A DNA stretch of 64,000 nucleotides from Cristatella mucedo (GCA_009760855.2 WPIO01000049.1:2808501-2872500), one strand, 5' to 3'; counted from the stretch's first letter, positions 12,060-26,300 are shown. Notes: generated from the letters alone by a model not told the origin. Numbers and translations: made by a program.

Positions 12060-12635
12060 TTATGTTGACAAGAGGTCATAAAAATCTTGTGCTATGTCAG
12101 AGTCGGCCTTGCTAGTACTCCATTAAGGCCTAACGCTCTTTAGCTATTAATTATTAGATCCGGATTTGTCAAATTGTCTGTGGTTTTGTTTCCCTTTATT
12201 GCAGCTCCTTGCAGCCCAAGCCGTGTTTAATTTTAGAGCTTATGTGAGGCAATTTAATAAGAGAAGCGCCGGATAGGGGAGAAATGAAACATGTCAAGTC
12301 CTATAACTGCCGTGACCGTCTGTCGCGACTGTTCGTTAGCTCCTCTGACCATGGTCATCTGACCGGTCAGTTCTGCTTCTTACTGCCTAGTATGCCATTG
12401 GACCTGCTAAAATAACTTTGCAGTCCTCAAAGTTTGACAACCATTGATATAGACTGTCATTGAGAGATAGTGAAGAAGCGAGCTCCAGAGTTAAAGGACA
12501 GAAGGGAGTCTTCAAAAAACGCATAATCAAGATTATCGAGGTCATAGGTCGATGACTCGGAGCCTCGCCAAATCCTGAGCTCTTGCTGCCCACTCGAGAA
12601 TTCGCTTCCACGAATTGACTGACTAGAATGACTTA
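12060..12635. other. No gene recognised
   Basis: Nothing identified on either strand. Confidence 0.5.
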
Positions 12636-12639
12636 GAAT

Positions 12640-12830
12640 GACTGGGCGTATTTGATCGCATTCAGGGACGAGTGTAAGCAGCCCAACAATCCAGGAGAGC
12701 CGACCGAGCCATAAGTCGAAGAGTCGCAGAACTATGCTGCCAATTCAGACTTCATCCGCATGTTCGCTTCACTGTCACGCCTCAGAGACCGAATCCGGTC
12801 GAGACTTCTCCATTAGTTTTATCAATCAAT
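12640..12830 (+). mobile_element. SINE-like repeat S2, copy 1
   Basis: Shares several blocks in order with 40915-41165: TATTTGATCGCATTCAGGGA, GTCGAAGAG and CGCCTCAGAGACCGAATCCG, then GAGACTTC. The 5' end is worn. The second copy shows a tRNA-like head, hence the SINE suggestion. Confidence 0.55.
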
Positions 12831-12849
12831 CCATCTGATCCCAGATTGG

Positions 12850-14300
12850 CTGCGATGCGACCCTATTGACGTGCCACCGGACGCACATGGGTACGTCGTG
12901 GTGCAAAACGCCCGTTCTCACCTCCTTTGCATTGGTTTATATGGGTGAAAGTATATTGGAAAAAGCATTTCCCGATCGAACATTCTTGCTCCCGGCACGA
13001 AGCTGCGTAGCTGAAACGCTCTGCATTGTTAATGCTGGACACTACTGTTCGCTTCAGGTCCGGACTAGTTTGTACAGCAAATATTTTTTATTCAATAATG
13101 TTTAGGAAAAGACAGGCGCGATGCGGGCCATAGCTTCCTTTGCACCAAATCACCAAGCAAGGATGCCAGGATCACCAAGACTTTGAGAAGACCTGTGCCA
13201 AGAATCACTGCTCCATTCCGATAGGAGATGTGAACTGTGGTGAGTTTTAGTTGAATGAAGAATCCACCCAGTGATACTGACGCCTGTATAACTGTCTGGA
13301 GATGTTGGTTTCACGGCAGAAGAGATGTCAAGAATCATGAAGAACAGCATAGACTATCGTCGACTATAAATTACAATTAGGCGTTCCCGAATCAAGATCT
13401 AGATGCAAAATGCGGTTCCATCTAGGAAATTGAATTTTGAATTTAAATTTGAAAATTTAGAGCTTTGAAGAAAACTGAGTAGACCAACCTCGGACAGGAA
13501 TGTTTAGATCTTGGAGGCTTCTAATTTCCAAAAGGCGTTGATTGAACAGAGTGTAAAACAAAAAATGTGTCTTCAAAATGCTTCTTGTCACAAGTCACGA
13601 CTTGGCAATAGAGGTACCACTAGAACTCGTGTTTTTCTTTGGCGTTTACTTTGAAAATGTGTTTCCTAATTTTGAGAGTAGCCCAGGCAAATTCTTCTCA
13701 GCCTAGCTGTATTAGTTGCCAGCTTAGAGCGTTCCTTTAGCAAGCAGAAGATAATCCTGTCTTAACTGAGAGCATCAATGGGGTACGATCGCCAAATTTT
13801 TAAACATAGAGAAAGAAACACTGGAAGCAATTGACTTTCAAACTGTAATAGACCCGTTTACCACGTGCGATGCCTCACAAATTTAGTCAAGTTTAGTCAA
13901 AATTTAGTCAACTCATGCATGGCTACCTGATACCTTTACTGCCGTTAGCACAAATGTCTAGCACATTCTCGCCTCCTGACATAGAGCTCTTTAAAGTGCA
14001 TTCGTTTTTTGTGCAGAATTCTACCGAAAACCGAAGTGCTTGCGAACATCGTATACGGAAATGATACAGCTAAGACCTATTTAATGTTATTCTGATTGTT
14101 ATTTGACCGTCGTCTGTAAGAAATTACGTGCCTGTGGATATCTCAACGCTTATCGCTTCGGGCTGCTGGGTCTCCTGTGCAGGCCACTGCCTTAGCTACG
14201 CTGGCTGCATTTAACCAGCATGTTAGTGATAATCGTTGGCAGAGGTTATCGCTTCGCCATCCTAGATCAAATGCATTTCTAGATATTAATGCTGTTTCTA
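12850..14300. other. No gene recognised
   Basis: Mostly AT-rich. A three-unit tandem of AATTTAGTCA lies near 13878-13912. Confidence 0.5.
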
Positions 14301-14304
14301 AAAT

Positions 14305-15665
14305 TCGTGAGCTATGCATTAACCATCGATCACAAAGTTCTTCCAGAGCGCCTCTCATCTCGCCTGGGCATCACTGGCACTGCTCTGCATTGGTTCAGGT
14401 CCTATCTCAGTGGGAGACTCCAGAGTATCGACGTGAATGAACGAAGATCATCTAAATTACCTCTGAAATATGGAGTACCTCAGGGCTTTGTGCTAGGTCT
14501 GGTTTTTTTCACGGTTTATACTCTGCCTCTTGCTGATGTGATTGCCAAGCACAATCTAGGCTTTCATTTCTAAGTAGATGACACTCAGTTGTACCTTTGC
14601 TTTGATCCATCCCAGCCTTCGAGCACCTCAAATTCTCTAAACTCACTAGCTGCATGCATTGATGACATCCGCACATGGATGGCAGCAAATTTTCTAAAAC
14701 TTAACGATGATAAAACTAACTTACTAGTTATGGGCAAACCCAGAGTGATCCAGAGATTGGAAAGGCTGACTCTCAAAATTGGCTCTGCCAGCATATCTCC
14801 AGTTTATCAGCTTGAAATCTAGGTGTCATATTCCAAAGCGACCTATCGTTAGACGACCATATTAGCTCCACAGTCAAATCCGCCTATTTTCAGCTTCATA
14901 ACATTGCTAAAATTCTGGCTTTTTTATATAAAGATACCGCGTCTAAGTTGGTCCATGCATTCTTGACATCCCTTCTCGACTTCTGCAACTCACTGCTTAC
15001 TGGCCCACCAGCATGTGTGATCAGGCGATTGCAGCTGGTGCAAAACTCTGCAGCTAGGCTTGTCTGTCGTGAGCGTTGCAGTTGCCACATTACTCCACTT
15101 CTCGCCGACCTGCACTGGCTACCAGTCGAGCAAGGAATTGACTTCAAGGTTTTGTCGCTCACTTTTAGGTCCCTTTATTCCATGGCTCCAGCCTATCTGT
15201 CAGATATACTACCCCATCAGGCCAAGCATCGTACCACCCGCTTTTCGGAATCCAACAGTCTAGAAATACCTCATACAAACCTTAAATCCTTTGGAGACTG
15301 TGCATTTAGTTCATATGCTCCCAAAGCCTGGAACTGCCTCCAGACCTGTGTCAGAACATCCCCTGACCTGACCACATTTAAAAGGAACCTAAAAACACAC
15401 CTGTTTAGGACAGCATTTAGTGGGTCCCTGTGATTCGTCCTTCATTTGCTTTTGCGTGCTGACACTGTGCATGCTGCCACTAACCACATTTGCATGCTGA
15501 GGCTGTGCATGTCACTCCTAACCATATTATTCATTTCGTTTTTTTTTCAAGCATGATTTTACTTACCATTCAATTGCATTTTACTTTACAGCAAATGTAA
15601 ATCTCCTAGAGAGAGATTAAGTTCTCTGAGGGCGATTTATCAAGTGAATTATTATTATTATTATT
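14305..15665 (+). mobile_element. LINE family 1, 5'-truncated, from mid reverse transcriptase to tail
   Basis: Reverse transcriptase motifs YGVPQGFVLG and LKLNDDKTNLLVMG are present. The YADD box reads stop-V-D-D. The C-terminal domain is an open frame at 14948-15433 (RRLQLVQNSAARLVC, PLLADLHWLPVEQ). The tail TCTGAGGGCGATTTATCAAG runs into ATTATTATT. Dead copy, but moderately young. Confidence 0.92.
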
Positions 15666-15839
15666 AACAAGCGAAAAGCACCCGGTAGCCTCCTTGGCGG
15701 CCGAAACCGTCTGGTCAGACGCCACTCGTTGAGTGGGAACTGCCAGCTGAGTACCAGCTCGTTTGATATTCATAGCATTCTCTAAAACCACTCAGCACGC
15801 TCTCCAAAATGCCTCACTGTAAATCTCTCTAACTTAGTG

Positions 15840-18800
15840 GTCATCTGGCCTGTTATAACGCAACCGGCAAAGACTTAATGCTCGTCTTCGGAATCCTCGT
15901 TCAATGTGCAATAAACCTCTGGTTATAAGCGACCGTATTTCTGAAAATGGTATCCACCTGCTCGCCCTAACTGGGACGTGGCTACAATTGATAAACTGCC
16001 CGACAATTGAAGATGCTACGCTAACTAGTTTCTTATTCGTTCACACCCCTAGGTCAATCAAAACTGGAGGTAGAGTGGCTATTATTGGGCGCTCCAATTC
16101 AACTTCTAGTCATTTGCAAAACCCTCGAAACTTTGAATTAATTGCCTTGGTCTCATCTGAAATCAAGCTGCCAATAGTGGCAGTAGTCCATCACCCACCA
16201 GGTACCAAATCCTCTTTTATCTCATATTTCTCTGACCTTGTTTCGATTCTGCCTGCAAGAAACCGATCCTTCCCCGTTATGGGTGATTTCAACGTTCACT
16301 TTGATAACCCATTGGACACGTTCAGCACTAAATTTCGTGCACATACTGACTAATTGTCTCTTGTGGCTCAAGTACATGGCCCTACTCACATTAAGGGTCA
16401 CACTCAACCAGATTTTCTCATACAACTACACTTTGTCATCACCGATTATTAACAAATCCTGCTTATCTGACCAAATGCAGGTCTCATTCAATCTACAGTG
16501 TGTGCCCACCTCCTCCTCTAACATAACCTGTAAATCGCGAGACCTCAAAAACCTTGACATTGTTGCTGTACGTGCGAGAATATCAGCTTCGTCTCTGCTG
16601 CTCAGTCCTCCCTCAGATCTGTCATCACTGGTAGAGAACTATAACACGACACTACCTGACACGCTTGATGAGTTTGCACATCTGACTAAGCGCACTGTGC
16701 GCCCTCGCCCAGACGTCCCACAGTTTGCCACAGACATTAAACTAGTCAGGTCTACTAAGCACGAGCTTGAAAAAGCGTACAACAGTTCTGGACTGGCTGT
16801 CCATCGACAGGCATATGAAGTCTACTGTATGTCGTACCAATCGATCCTAGCAATGGCTAAGTCTAGCTTCTATAGAAACATTGTTGAATCACAGATGCAC
16901 AATCCAAAACTGCTGATGTCGACGATCAACCATCTCCTCAAAAGATCTCAGATTCGCTCCTCACCTGATGATCCTTGTGATGATCTAGCCGATCACTATT
17001 CTCGATTCTTTAAGCAGAAGATATACAAGGTCAGGTAGTCTATCCCTGCGATGACAACATCCCAGCTAGAATGCTGTTCCCCGATTCCTGGTTGCTCCTC
17101 AATGTCTACTTTTAAGCATGTTACTGGTGATCTCGTCCTAAAGTTCATATCCCAATTAAATAAAATAATAATATAAATAATGCACATGACAAAGCGCAAT
17201 CATAAAACTCAATCTCTTTCTATATGCTTAACATTTGCTGCAAAAAGAAATGCAATGTAATGGTGAGTACTACCATGCTTGATAAACATAATGAATAACA
17301 TGGTTAGGGGTGACATGCACAGGGTCAGCATCCAAACAAAGAAGACAAGTCCTCTGGACCCTATTCTCACTGTCCTGGTCTTACACTGCATGGATCTGCT
17401 GATGCCATGCATAACTAACATCAATAATATGTCATTAGCCTTAGGTTACGTCCCAGCACCATAAAAAAGCTGTAGTCAGACCACTTCTCAAGAAAGCAAG
17501 ACTAGACCAAGAGAACTTGAGCAACCACCGCCCAGACTCCCTTTTACCATTCCTATCTAAGACATTGGAAAGGGTCGTGGCAAACAAGCTGAACTTTGAT
17601 ATTGAAACATCAAATCTTGCTCTTAAGTTCTAGTCTGGCTTTGGAGCTAACCACTTCACAGAGTCAGCATTGCCTAGCATGGACAATGAACTACTTAGGA
17701 ATGCAGACGTGTGTAGAGTGTCTCTGCTTGTTTTGCTCAATCTTTCGGCAGCTTTTGATAATATCGATCACGAAGTTCGTCGAGAGCACTTCTCATCTCG
17801 CCTGGTTATCACTGGCATTACTCTGCAATGGTTCAGATCATATCTCAGTGGGAAAACTCAGAGTATTCACGTGAATAGACAAAGATCTTCCGAGGTACCT
17901 CAGGAATGTAGGGTACCTCCGAGCTCCGTGCTAGGTACGGTTCTTTTCACGGTTTGTACTCTCCCTCTTGCTGATGTGATTGCCAAGCACACTCAAGTCT
18001 TTCACATCTATGCCGGTGGCACTCAGTTGTACCATTGCTTTGATCCCTCCCAGCCTTCAATCACCTTAAGTTCTCTTAACTCACTTGCTGCGTGTATTCG
18101 CGACATCGGCACATGCATGGCAGGAAGTTTTCTTAATCTAAACGATGATAAAACGGTCTTACTAGTTATGGGCAAGCCCTGTGTGATTCAGAAATCGGAA
18201 AGGCTGAAGCTCAAAATTGGCTCTGCCAACACGTCTCCTGTTAAATCAGTTTGAAATCTAGGTGTCATTTTCCAATGTCAACTCTCGTTAGACGATCACA
18301 TCACCTCGACAGTCAAAAAGGCCTACTTTCAGCTACATTACATTCCTAAAATTCGGACTTGTTAAGATAGGGATACCACGTCTAAATTAATCTATCCATT
18401 TGTTACATCCTGACTTGATTTCTGTAACTTGCTGCTTACTTGCCTAGCGGCATGTGCATTCAGGCGATTACAGCTTATGTGAAACTCTGCAGCTAGGCTT
18501 GTCTGTCGTGAGCGTCGCATGTGCCACATCACACGACTTCTCGCCGACTTGCACTTACTACAAGCCAAACAACGGATCGACTTCAAGGTTTTGTAGCTCA
18601 CTTTTAGGTCACTTCATTCTTAGGCTCCAGCCTATCTCTCAGATCTACTCCCCCACCAGGCCAAGCATCGTACTACCCGCTTTTCGGAATCCAGCAGTTT
18701 ATCTCGAACAGATCTCAAACCCTTTGGAGACTGTGCATTTAGTTCGTATGCTCCCAAAGCCTAGAACTTTTCCCGACTTGCATCAGAACATCCCTGACTA

Positions 18801-19090
18801 GACCACATTTAAAAAGAACTTAAAAACACATCCACCTAGGGCACCATTTAGTGGGTCCCTGCGATTTGTCCTTCGTGTGCTTAAGCGTGCTGACACTGTG
18901 CATGCTGCCACTAACCACATGTGCATGCTGACCCTGTGCATGTCACTCCTAACCCTGTTGTTATTCACGTTGTTTATCAAGCATGATATTACTAACCATT
19001 CTATAGCGTTTCCCTTTGCACAAAACTTAAAGTGCCTAGAAAGAGATTGGATTCTCTTAGGACGCATTATCAAAAACATTATTGTTATTA
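15840..19090 (+). mobile_element. LINE family 1, near full-length (endonuclease plus reverse transcriptase)
   Basis: Endonuclease at 15880-16450 (LRNPRSMCNKP, LTGTWLQ, VVHHPPG and MGDFNVH), linker to about 17040, reverse transcriptase at 17460-18250 (LKKARLDQ, NHRPDSLLPFLSKTLERVV, LSAAFDNIDH), C-terminal domain, and tail to 19085. The catalytic box is YAGG instead of YADD and there are several stops, so it is inactive. A minus-strand tail of its own family is inserted at 17155-17335. The 5' end is uncertain and could begin near 15665. Confidence 0.9.
17155..17335 (-). mobile_element. LINE family 1 tail nested in a family 1 copy
   Basis: Reverse-complement tail (AATAATGCACATGACAAAGC, then CTCAATCTCTTTCTA) interrupts the plus-strand element between its linker and reverse transcriptase. 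Confidence 0.85.
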
Positions 19091-19389
19091 TTGTAGCCTC
19101 GATTTGCCTGCTAGTGTTTGTTTTCGCATTACTTCTATGGTTGAGCTATTTTGCTGAAATTTTCGACGGTAGGATTGGAGCTGTTTGTAGCTTTATCCCT
19201 GGGTACTAAGTGATCTCACCAGGCCTCTGATGTCGTCAATGGATGAACTTACAGTGCCTGAGTGCTGAACTGAAGTTTTAGTGAATCCTTTTTCTAGGGC
19301 TCTGAAGTCAGACCTGCAGTACCTGTAGGTGAACGGACACCCGACTGCTCAGACATGGTTGACTTGAATTCTTCCACAGCAGGCGTTTG

Positions 19390-20056
19390 CACTCCGTTTG
19401 CCGCCAAAGTGTTTCCATGACGACTGAACAGTGAGGGAATGCAATGCGACTGTAAGCAATGCATTAACTTGCTCCCCATAGCAGTCAGCAAGCACTGGCT
19501 CGGCAATAATTGCCTAGCAAGCAAGGCCCTGCAGCTAAGACTGGGAGATCTCTATTTTAATTACATTCTTGCACAGCCACTTCTGGCAGACGGCAAACAA
19601 TTAGCCAAAATAGTTGTAAAGGAAAGCTTAAACATGGAGTTTCATCGATGTCGGACAGCGACCGATCTGTGCATGCAAGACCACGCCCACAACCGTCTTC
19701 TGAACATGGAAACGAAGGCCAACTAGGCGCAGGAGCAAGACACGGAGAATAGGTGAAAGCTTCGCCTTGAAAGGGTTTTTACAGCCACAATCACGAGATG
19801 CTGCTACGTAACGAACGACATAGCTGGCGAACTCAGCGAGCACCTCCGACCCGAATCCTGCCATGCAGGTAGCCGACTGGCGAGGCACTGTGCTGCCGAC
19901 ACAGCCAGATGAAGCAACATACGCGATACATCGTCGTTGCCAGCCTCTTCAAAACGCTCGAGCCGGATTCGAATGGGTCCACGTAGCAGACGTAACAGCC
20001 ACTCCGCCAGATGAAGTCAGCGGACAACGTTTGGGCGAAAAGCCCAACGTCTTGGC
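19390..20056 (-). other. 3' flank of opsin A, duplicated downstream of opsin B
   Basis: Contains blocks that match 46460-46640 (CCATGACGACTG, GCAATAATTGC, CTGGGAGATC and the following TTAAT segment). This shows that the A/B duplication included 3' flanking DNA. No clear polyadenylation signal is conserved between the two. Confidence 0.6.
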
Positions 20057-20380
20057 CTAAGTAGCCAACAGGCAATGGTCTCGTCGGTTCATCTGCAGAT
20101 CTATGTAGTTGCCTTGCCCACTGCCACCAACACTGCTGCCTCGCCACAGAGATCTGGGCCAGAGCCACTGGACGAAGAGCCGGAGCTGGGCCTTATTGTG
20201 GCGGCTCATCAGGAGCAGAATCAGCCCGCTCGCCATCGGCGACAGCTTGCACGTGATCGCCGGGACGGCTAGGAGCACCGGCGGAATGTTGCTGGCGTGG
20301 CTGCCGAATGATGTGTAGAAGCTTGTGATGGCGTACGGACACCAGCAGGCGATAAACGCAGCACCCGTCATGATAACCAC
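20057..20380 (-). CDS. Opsin A exon 5: TM6, TM7 with retinal lysine, C-tail
   Basis: 324 bases including the TAG at 20059-20057. Acceptor GTTTTCAG|GT. TM6 has AFIACWCPYA. TM7 reads VPAITCKLSPMASGLILLL: the Lys lies six residues before the place of the NPxxY Asn, as in all opsins, but the NPxxY residues themselves are S-G-L-I-L. The helix 8 region follows (SRHNKAQLR), then a C-tail of about 45 residues without the usual palmitoyl Cys pair. Confidence 0.93.
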   Translation of the reverse strand: MVIMTGAAFIACWCPYAITSFYTSFGSHASNIPPVLLAVPAITCKLSPMASGLILLLMSRHNKAQLRLFVQWLWPRSLWRGSSVGGSGQGNYIDLQMNRRDHCLLAT

Positions 20381-23300
20381 CTGAAAACTCACACAGCAGA
20401 CGCATCAGCAATTCAGCACGACCAAGCGTGGCTGTATCGTGGCAGAGACTCCATCAGTCAAAGCAGCAGCAGGATTGCAGCATCTGCATTGTCTCGGCAT
20501 GAGCGATATGTGATACCATCATTTTTACTGATATTTTAATAGTTAGATTCCACTTTAATATATAACCGAGCAATTATAGACAGTGGAAAACTGGGATCTG
20601 AATTCGCCTGACACAAACTTTGCAACATCCACTTGAATCTCGGCTTTTTAACTTGAAACATCTGTCCTTTAAGCAGAATTAGCATACGTTTTTATCGTCC
20701 ATCTACTTTAAGTCTCTTAGATCTCTGTTCATCTTTAACTTACTGAACTGATCGTTCACCTCGTTGATGATCGTAGCTCTCGCTATTCTGACTTTGCTCG
20801 TGTCTAAGTGTGTAGATTTTGCCTACAATTCAATGGTGAACCTACCATCAGATCGTATGCATCCAAAATGTGTTACTCGCTGCCCACCACCAGCACGGCA
20901 CGCCTCGACTTGAAGTTTGCAAGTTCAAACAAGTAACTGCTTCTCAAAATCTGTGATGTGTCCGTGTGCACTGTCCGTCGTGCACTTGCAACAGCACGAG
21001 TAATCATCCGTCACACACTGCGACCCTTTGCAGCCTTTCAACGTATTTAAATAGCCCGCATAGATAGATGTAGCTCTCTTACAGCTGAAGTAATGTATTA
21101 AGTATTATTGTTAGTCTATGACCCTCAGAGGACCGGAATGAAAGCCCGAGACAAGAACTCCAGCGAATCAGCCCGAAGATGTTGAAGCGACCAAGCGTGG
21201 TGTTGCCAGTGATTCTTAATAACGATAGCAATAGAGAAATGTATATAGCACCCTCAGATATCCTTAACCTGTTCTACCCACTTTTTATGCTACGTAGATG
21301 GCGCATGATTGACTGATTAGTGGTGGCATCCTTAATGTCAACAAGCATAACAGTGTTAGAGGTTATATGCACATTCGCAGCATGGAAATATGGTTTGTGG
21401 CAGCAGGCACACTGTGAGGACGCACGAGGGACAAATCGTATGGAACCACGAAATTCTGAGATAAATAGACGCCTCAATTTTATTGCAGCTAGGTAAGAGG
21501 GCAGATTTTTGCCACAATTTGCATTCCTATAATTGCATGCATTGCAATATTGGGCTCAATCAAAATTCTGGGGATACGAAGACAAACTCGTGCAGAGCAG
21601 GATCACAACCACATAACGTGTCTGGCATAATCACTTGCTGACACATGGAGCAAACGTTATGCTTTTGCTAAGAACCATGAACTGCCAGCTTTCAATCTCA
21701 GAAGGCTCGCTTCATTTTCAATACTCTAATTAGGTGGCTGAATCAATTTCGAAACTGCTGACCATTTAACTCTAATTGATCGAGAAATTGCATGCAATTG
21801 TTCTTATTATTGACTGGGCTCGAACGCCAGCCGACCTGACGGATACGGTGGCCTGACCACAGATAATGAGTTGGCCTCAAGCTCCCGTAGGAGGCCGGAC
21901 AGTCATGCCCGATGCACGTGGGCCAAGGGCAGTGCTGAGTGTGCCAGAAAGATTCACCAAAAACGCTTGAGCCGACCGGCTGAGCCATAAGCTGGCCGAC
22001 GGCTCTCTGGCGACTAGCTCGCTAACTGCTGGAACAAGCAGCAGGTGCTGGCGGCCCGCATGCGTTCGAGCCGAACTGCACACTTATGCAGAGCGATCGC
22101 TCACCGGCCCTCTTTCGGGTCGGTGGAGCCAGACTGAGGCGAGCCCCGATCGCGCCTCATACGGCGCGAGCTCACGCACCTTAGTCGCTTTCGAGCTCTT
22201 GCGGGCGCTCTGACCGGTCGAAGAGCACTCGGCTCCGCACCAGAGTGTGGCCAGCTCACGTGATGGCGTTCGCGACACGAACGTGCCGGACGGCAGTGCA
22301 GCCGTCGAGAGCCGGATGTGCCTCAATATGGAGCCGTAGCAGAACGTGATCACGCCGAGCGGAGCTCCAAACACGGCGAAGAAGATGCCGACGACGAACG
22401 ACTTGTTGCTCGATCGCGTCCAGTCGAGCGAGCACGCAGTGCCATAAGGCTCCAGTCCATAGGAGCCCCACGCCTCGACGAGAGGCAGCGTCGTCCAGAT
22501 GGCGCTGTAGGCACACAGGCAGGTGCCAGTGCATGCGATTCTTCCCGGCGTCAGGACCTCTGCGGCTGAGACGAGCGAAAACGAGGGATTCGCTGCTTGA
22601 GCGTCTGCTAACAGGGGCGGCAGAAGTGGGCGCTGCACGGAAAGTTCTCTTACACCAATGCATTTGCCAGGGTGACCGCCCGACACAGACAAGCTGATAC
22701 GGACGCTGACAAGCTGACAGGCGGAAGCACCTGCTTGCACTCCTAGAGCCGCCGCCACAATAGGGCATACCTGAGTGAGGATAGCAGACGCCGACGTATC
22801 TGGTTGCGGCCATGAGCGTTATTGCGAGCAGGCTCTGGTATCCAAATAGGAATGACATGAAAGCGTAAATACGGCAACCTGGTCAAAAAGACACGGGCCA
22901 AATTTACGGGTTTCCAAGGAGGAAGCGCCGGAAATCGCCGATGGATTTCTGGCGCGGCGCTTCCAGCGTTGGTTCAACCTAAGACGCAAGTATCTCCAAC
23001 TTCCGCCCTAGATACGTCGGGGAGCGCACATCAAAAGGGTTAGGTTTGGAAGATACCTATTCAGGACAGCATTTAGTGGGTCCCTGTGATTCGTCCTTCA
23101 CGTGCTTATGCCTGCTGACACTGTGCATGCTGCCACTAACCACATTTGCATGCCGACCCAGTGCATGTCACCCCTAACCATGTTATTCAACTTGTTTGTT
23201 TTTCAAGCATGACTTTACTTACCATTCAATTGCATTTCCCTTTGCAGCAAATATAAAGCGCCTAGAAAGAGATTAAGTTCTCTGAGGGCGCTTTATCAAG

Positions 23301-26300
23301 TACATTATTATTATTATTATTAAGATTTGAAGTATGAGGAGGCAGCAGCAAACTCAAGTATCACAAGATATCCGCTGCAAAATCTGGGAGCAAAGACAAG
23401 CTTGGCCGAGGCGCTCAATTCGTAATAATAATATTTAAATAAATACATTGCACAAGTGCCATTAGGAAACTTAATCTCTTTATAAGCACTCTAAAAGTGC
23501 TGCAAGGAAAGCGTGATCAAGTGGTTAGTTGCAGCTCATGTTCATACAGCATGCTCAGCGTCTGAAAGCATGACAGTTTCATTCAAACACAACTCCAAGT
23601 CTGTAATCGCAGCTCGTGACGTAGGATTTATTCATTGCTGATCGCCAGGTGAGTCAGCAAGAGAGTCGTGGATGAACGCTCAGCTAGCAGGACTGTATGC
23701 GGATTTAAAGCCGCTCACGCTTTGATTGTACCATAGACAACTTCGATGCAAAACCCAAGTAGTCGTCGGGGCTTTATGGAGTTACAGACAGAGAAACGTT
23801 ACGTTTCATGGTTCCCGTGGCGATTGCTGCCTGTGCGATCGTTTCTCGCCTTTGGGGTTGATGGGTGAACCTGTGAGCAAACGACGACAATCCTTCAAAC
23901 AGACTGTTCATCATGTGTTAGTTCATGGTGCTGGTATTGAAAGTTATATGTTAGTACTATTATTTATAACAACTTTATTTCATCATTTAATGAATAATAT
24001 CAGTAAGAATAATAAAATAATAATAATTAACTAATAAATAAATCGTTAACTAAATAACTCTTATACTAACTACTAACTAATTATTATTATTTAACTTTAT
24101 TAATTACTTTATTCAAGTATTTATTAGCTAATATTAGAAATGCTGCATGCTAGAAAATTATACATTATAAACTAACATTAGAAGCATGAACTTACATTAT
24201 GATGGCAAATTGCCATTTTACCAAAAAAGGAGACCGAGAATAAATCACTCAACAATTGCAGGGCTCTAGGTCGGTGGCTGTAGTCGATGGGCCAAGGCTA
24301 CAATCGTAGCAATGTCTACACGGGCTGATTAGTGGACGAGTTTAAACCCTGATGATAACATAAATAGCAATAATAATAGCAGTGCATTTCATACAGCACC
24401 CTGAGAGAACTCGATCTCTTTCTAAGCGCTTAACATTTGCTAAAAAAAGGCGAAATCTAATGGTTAATGGTAGTCTGCTCAATGACAACAAGCACAGTAT
24501 GGTTAGGTGGGACATGCACAGGGTCACAGGTTCAAACATGGTTAGTGGTAGCATGCACAGATTCCGTCCTTAAAGGTCGAATCGCTAGGAACCAGTAAGT
24601 GCTGCGATTAATAGACACGGTTTAGCTTCTTTTTTTAAATTCGACAGGTTAGGGGATGTCGTAACGCCTGTCAAAAGTGATTTCCAGGCATTGGCAGCAT
24701 ACAAAATTACGAGCTAAAGGCATGGTCTTTAAAGGTTTTGAGATTTGTATAAGGTGTAGATAACTGATCAGATTAAGAAGTGTTAGTGATATGATGCCTA
24801 GCCTTATGTGGAGCAGATCTGATAGTAAGTCTGGAGCAAAAGAATGGAGGGATCTAAACTGAGTGACTATAACGTGAAGCCTGGGATTCAGTCGTTAAAC
24901 GGAACTGCACATGCCGCCATTACATAGGGGATAGTCATTGCCGGGCCGCGAGTCCACAAAACGCAGTGTTAACTTTTAGTTAATAATAACAATAATAATA
25001 TTGCACTTGATAAAGTGCCCTCAGAGAACTTAATCTCTTTCTAGGCGCTTTACATTTGCTTCAAAGTGATACGCAACAGAATAGTAAGTAAAATCATGCT
25101 TGAAAAACAAACAAAATGAATAACATGGTTAGGGGTTACATGCACTGGGTCAGCATGCAAATGTGGTTAGTGGCAGCATGCACAGTGTCAGCACGCATAA
25201 GCACATCGAGGACGAATCACAAGGACCCACCAAATGCTGTCCTAAATAGGTGTGTTTTTAAGTTTCTTTTAAATGTGGCCAGGTCAGGGGATGTTCTGAT
25301 GCAGGTCGGGAGGGAGTTCCAGGCTGTGGGAGCATACGAGCTAAATGTACGGTCTCCAAAGGATTTAAGGTTTGTACGAGGTATTTCTAGACTGTTGGAT
25401 TCCGAAAAGCGAGTGGTACGATGCTTTGCCTGATGGAGTAGTATATCTGAAAGATAGGCTGGAGCCATAGAATGAAGAGACCTAAAAGTGAGCGACAAAA
25501 CCTTGAAGTCAATCCGTTGCTTGACTGGTAACCAGTGCAGGTCGGCGAGAAGTGGAGTAATGTGGCAACTGCGACGCTCACGACAGACAAGCCTAGCTGC
25601 AGAGTTTTGCACCAGCTGCAATCGCCTGATCGCACATGCTGGTAGGCCAGTAAGCAGTGAGTTGCAGAAGTCGAGACGAGATGTCACGAATGCATGGACC
25701 AACTTGGACGTGGTATCCTTATCTATTGTTTTATTAATTAAATTTTAGCCTCGTCGGCCAGAGCGTAGCTGCCGAACCACACATGAGTCTTAGGCCGTAA
25801 GAGCAGGAGCGAGGCATCGATGGCGTTTCGGTCAGCTGACTCCGATCCCCCCAGAATTTCACGGGCGATCTGCATGAAGGGCGATGCTAACCTGCGAATT
25901 CGCAATTGCAGAGCTACTAAGCGTTAGCTTTAGGAGCGGGTTCGCTTAGGGGGCTCGGAGGAGAGGACTTAGGGAGAGGGCATGGGGCCTTTTTCCAAAG
26001 AGCAGCAGCCTGTCAGCTTCCGGTTGGAAGCCCCTCAGATTGCCCGAATGCTGCCTCTCACAGTCGAGCTCCTGTGGCCACTTGGAGAGCGTCCCTATGA
26101 CGCCCGTCGGAAGGCTTGTGCCGGGCGCTCTGATTCGAGGCATCTGTCGCAGAGGCGACGTCAGCTGTTCTTGTTAGGTCAAAACAGAAGTGCTTATAAT
26201 AATAATTCATTTATATAGCGCCCCAAGAAAATTAATCTCTATTCAGGCGCTTCACATATGCCTCGGGGCTCGAGCCCACGACCTCAGCCAGACCTTGGTC

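Noticed and set aside
19556-19566. ATTAAA polyadenylation signal for opsin A
   Set aside because: About 490 bases after the stop, not conserved at the B flank, and such hexamers are common in AT-rich DNA.
22180-22262. Alternative exon 4 donor CAC|GTGAGC in opsin A
   Set aside because: Using it removes SSKATK, and the join to exon 5 no longer fits the TM6 start of opsins; AAG|GTGCGT keeps phase 0 and the fit.
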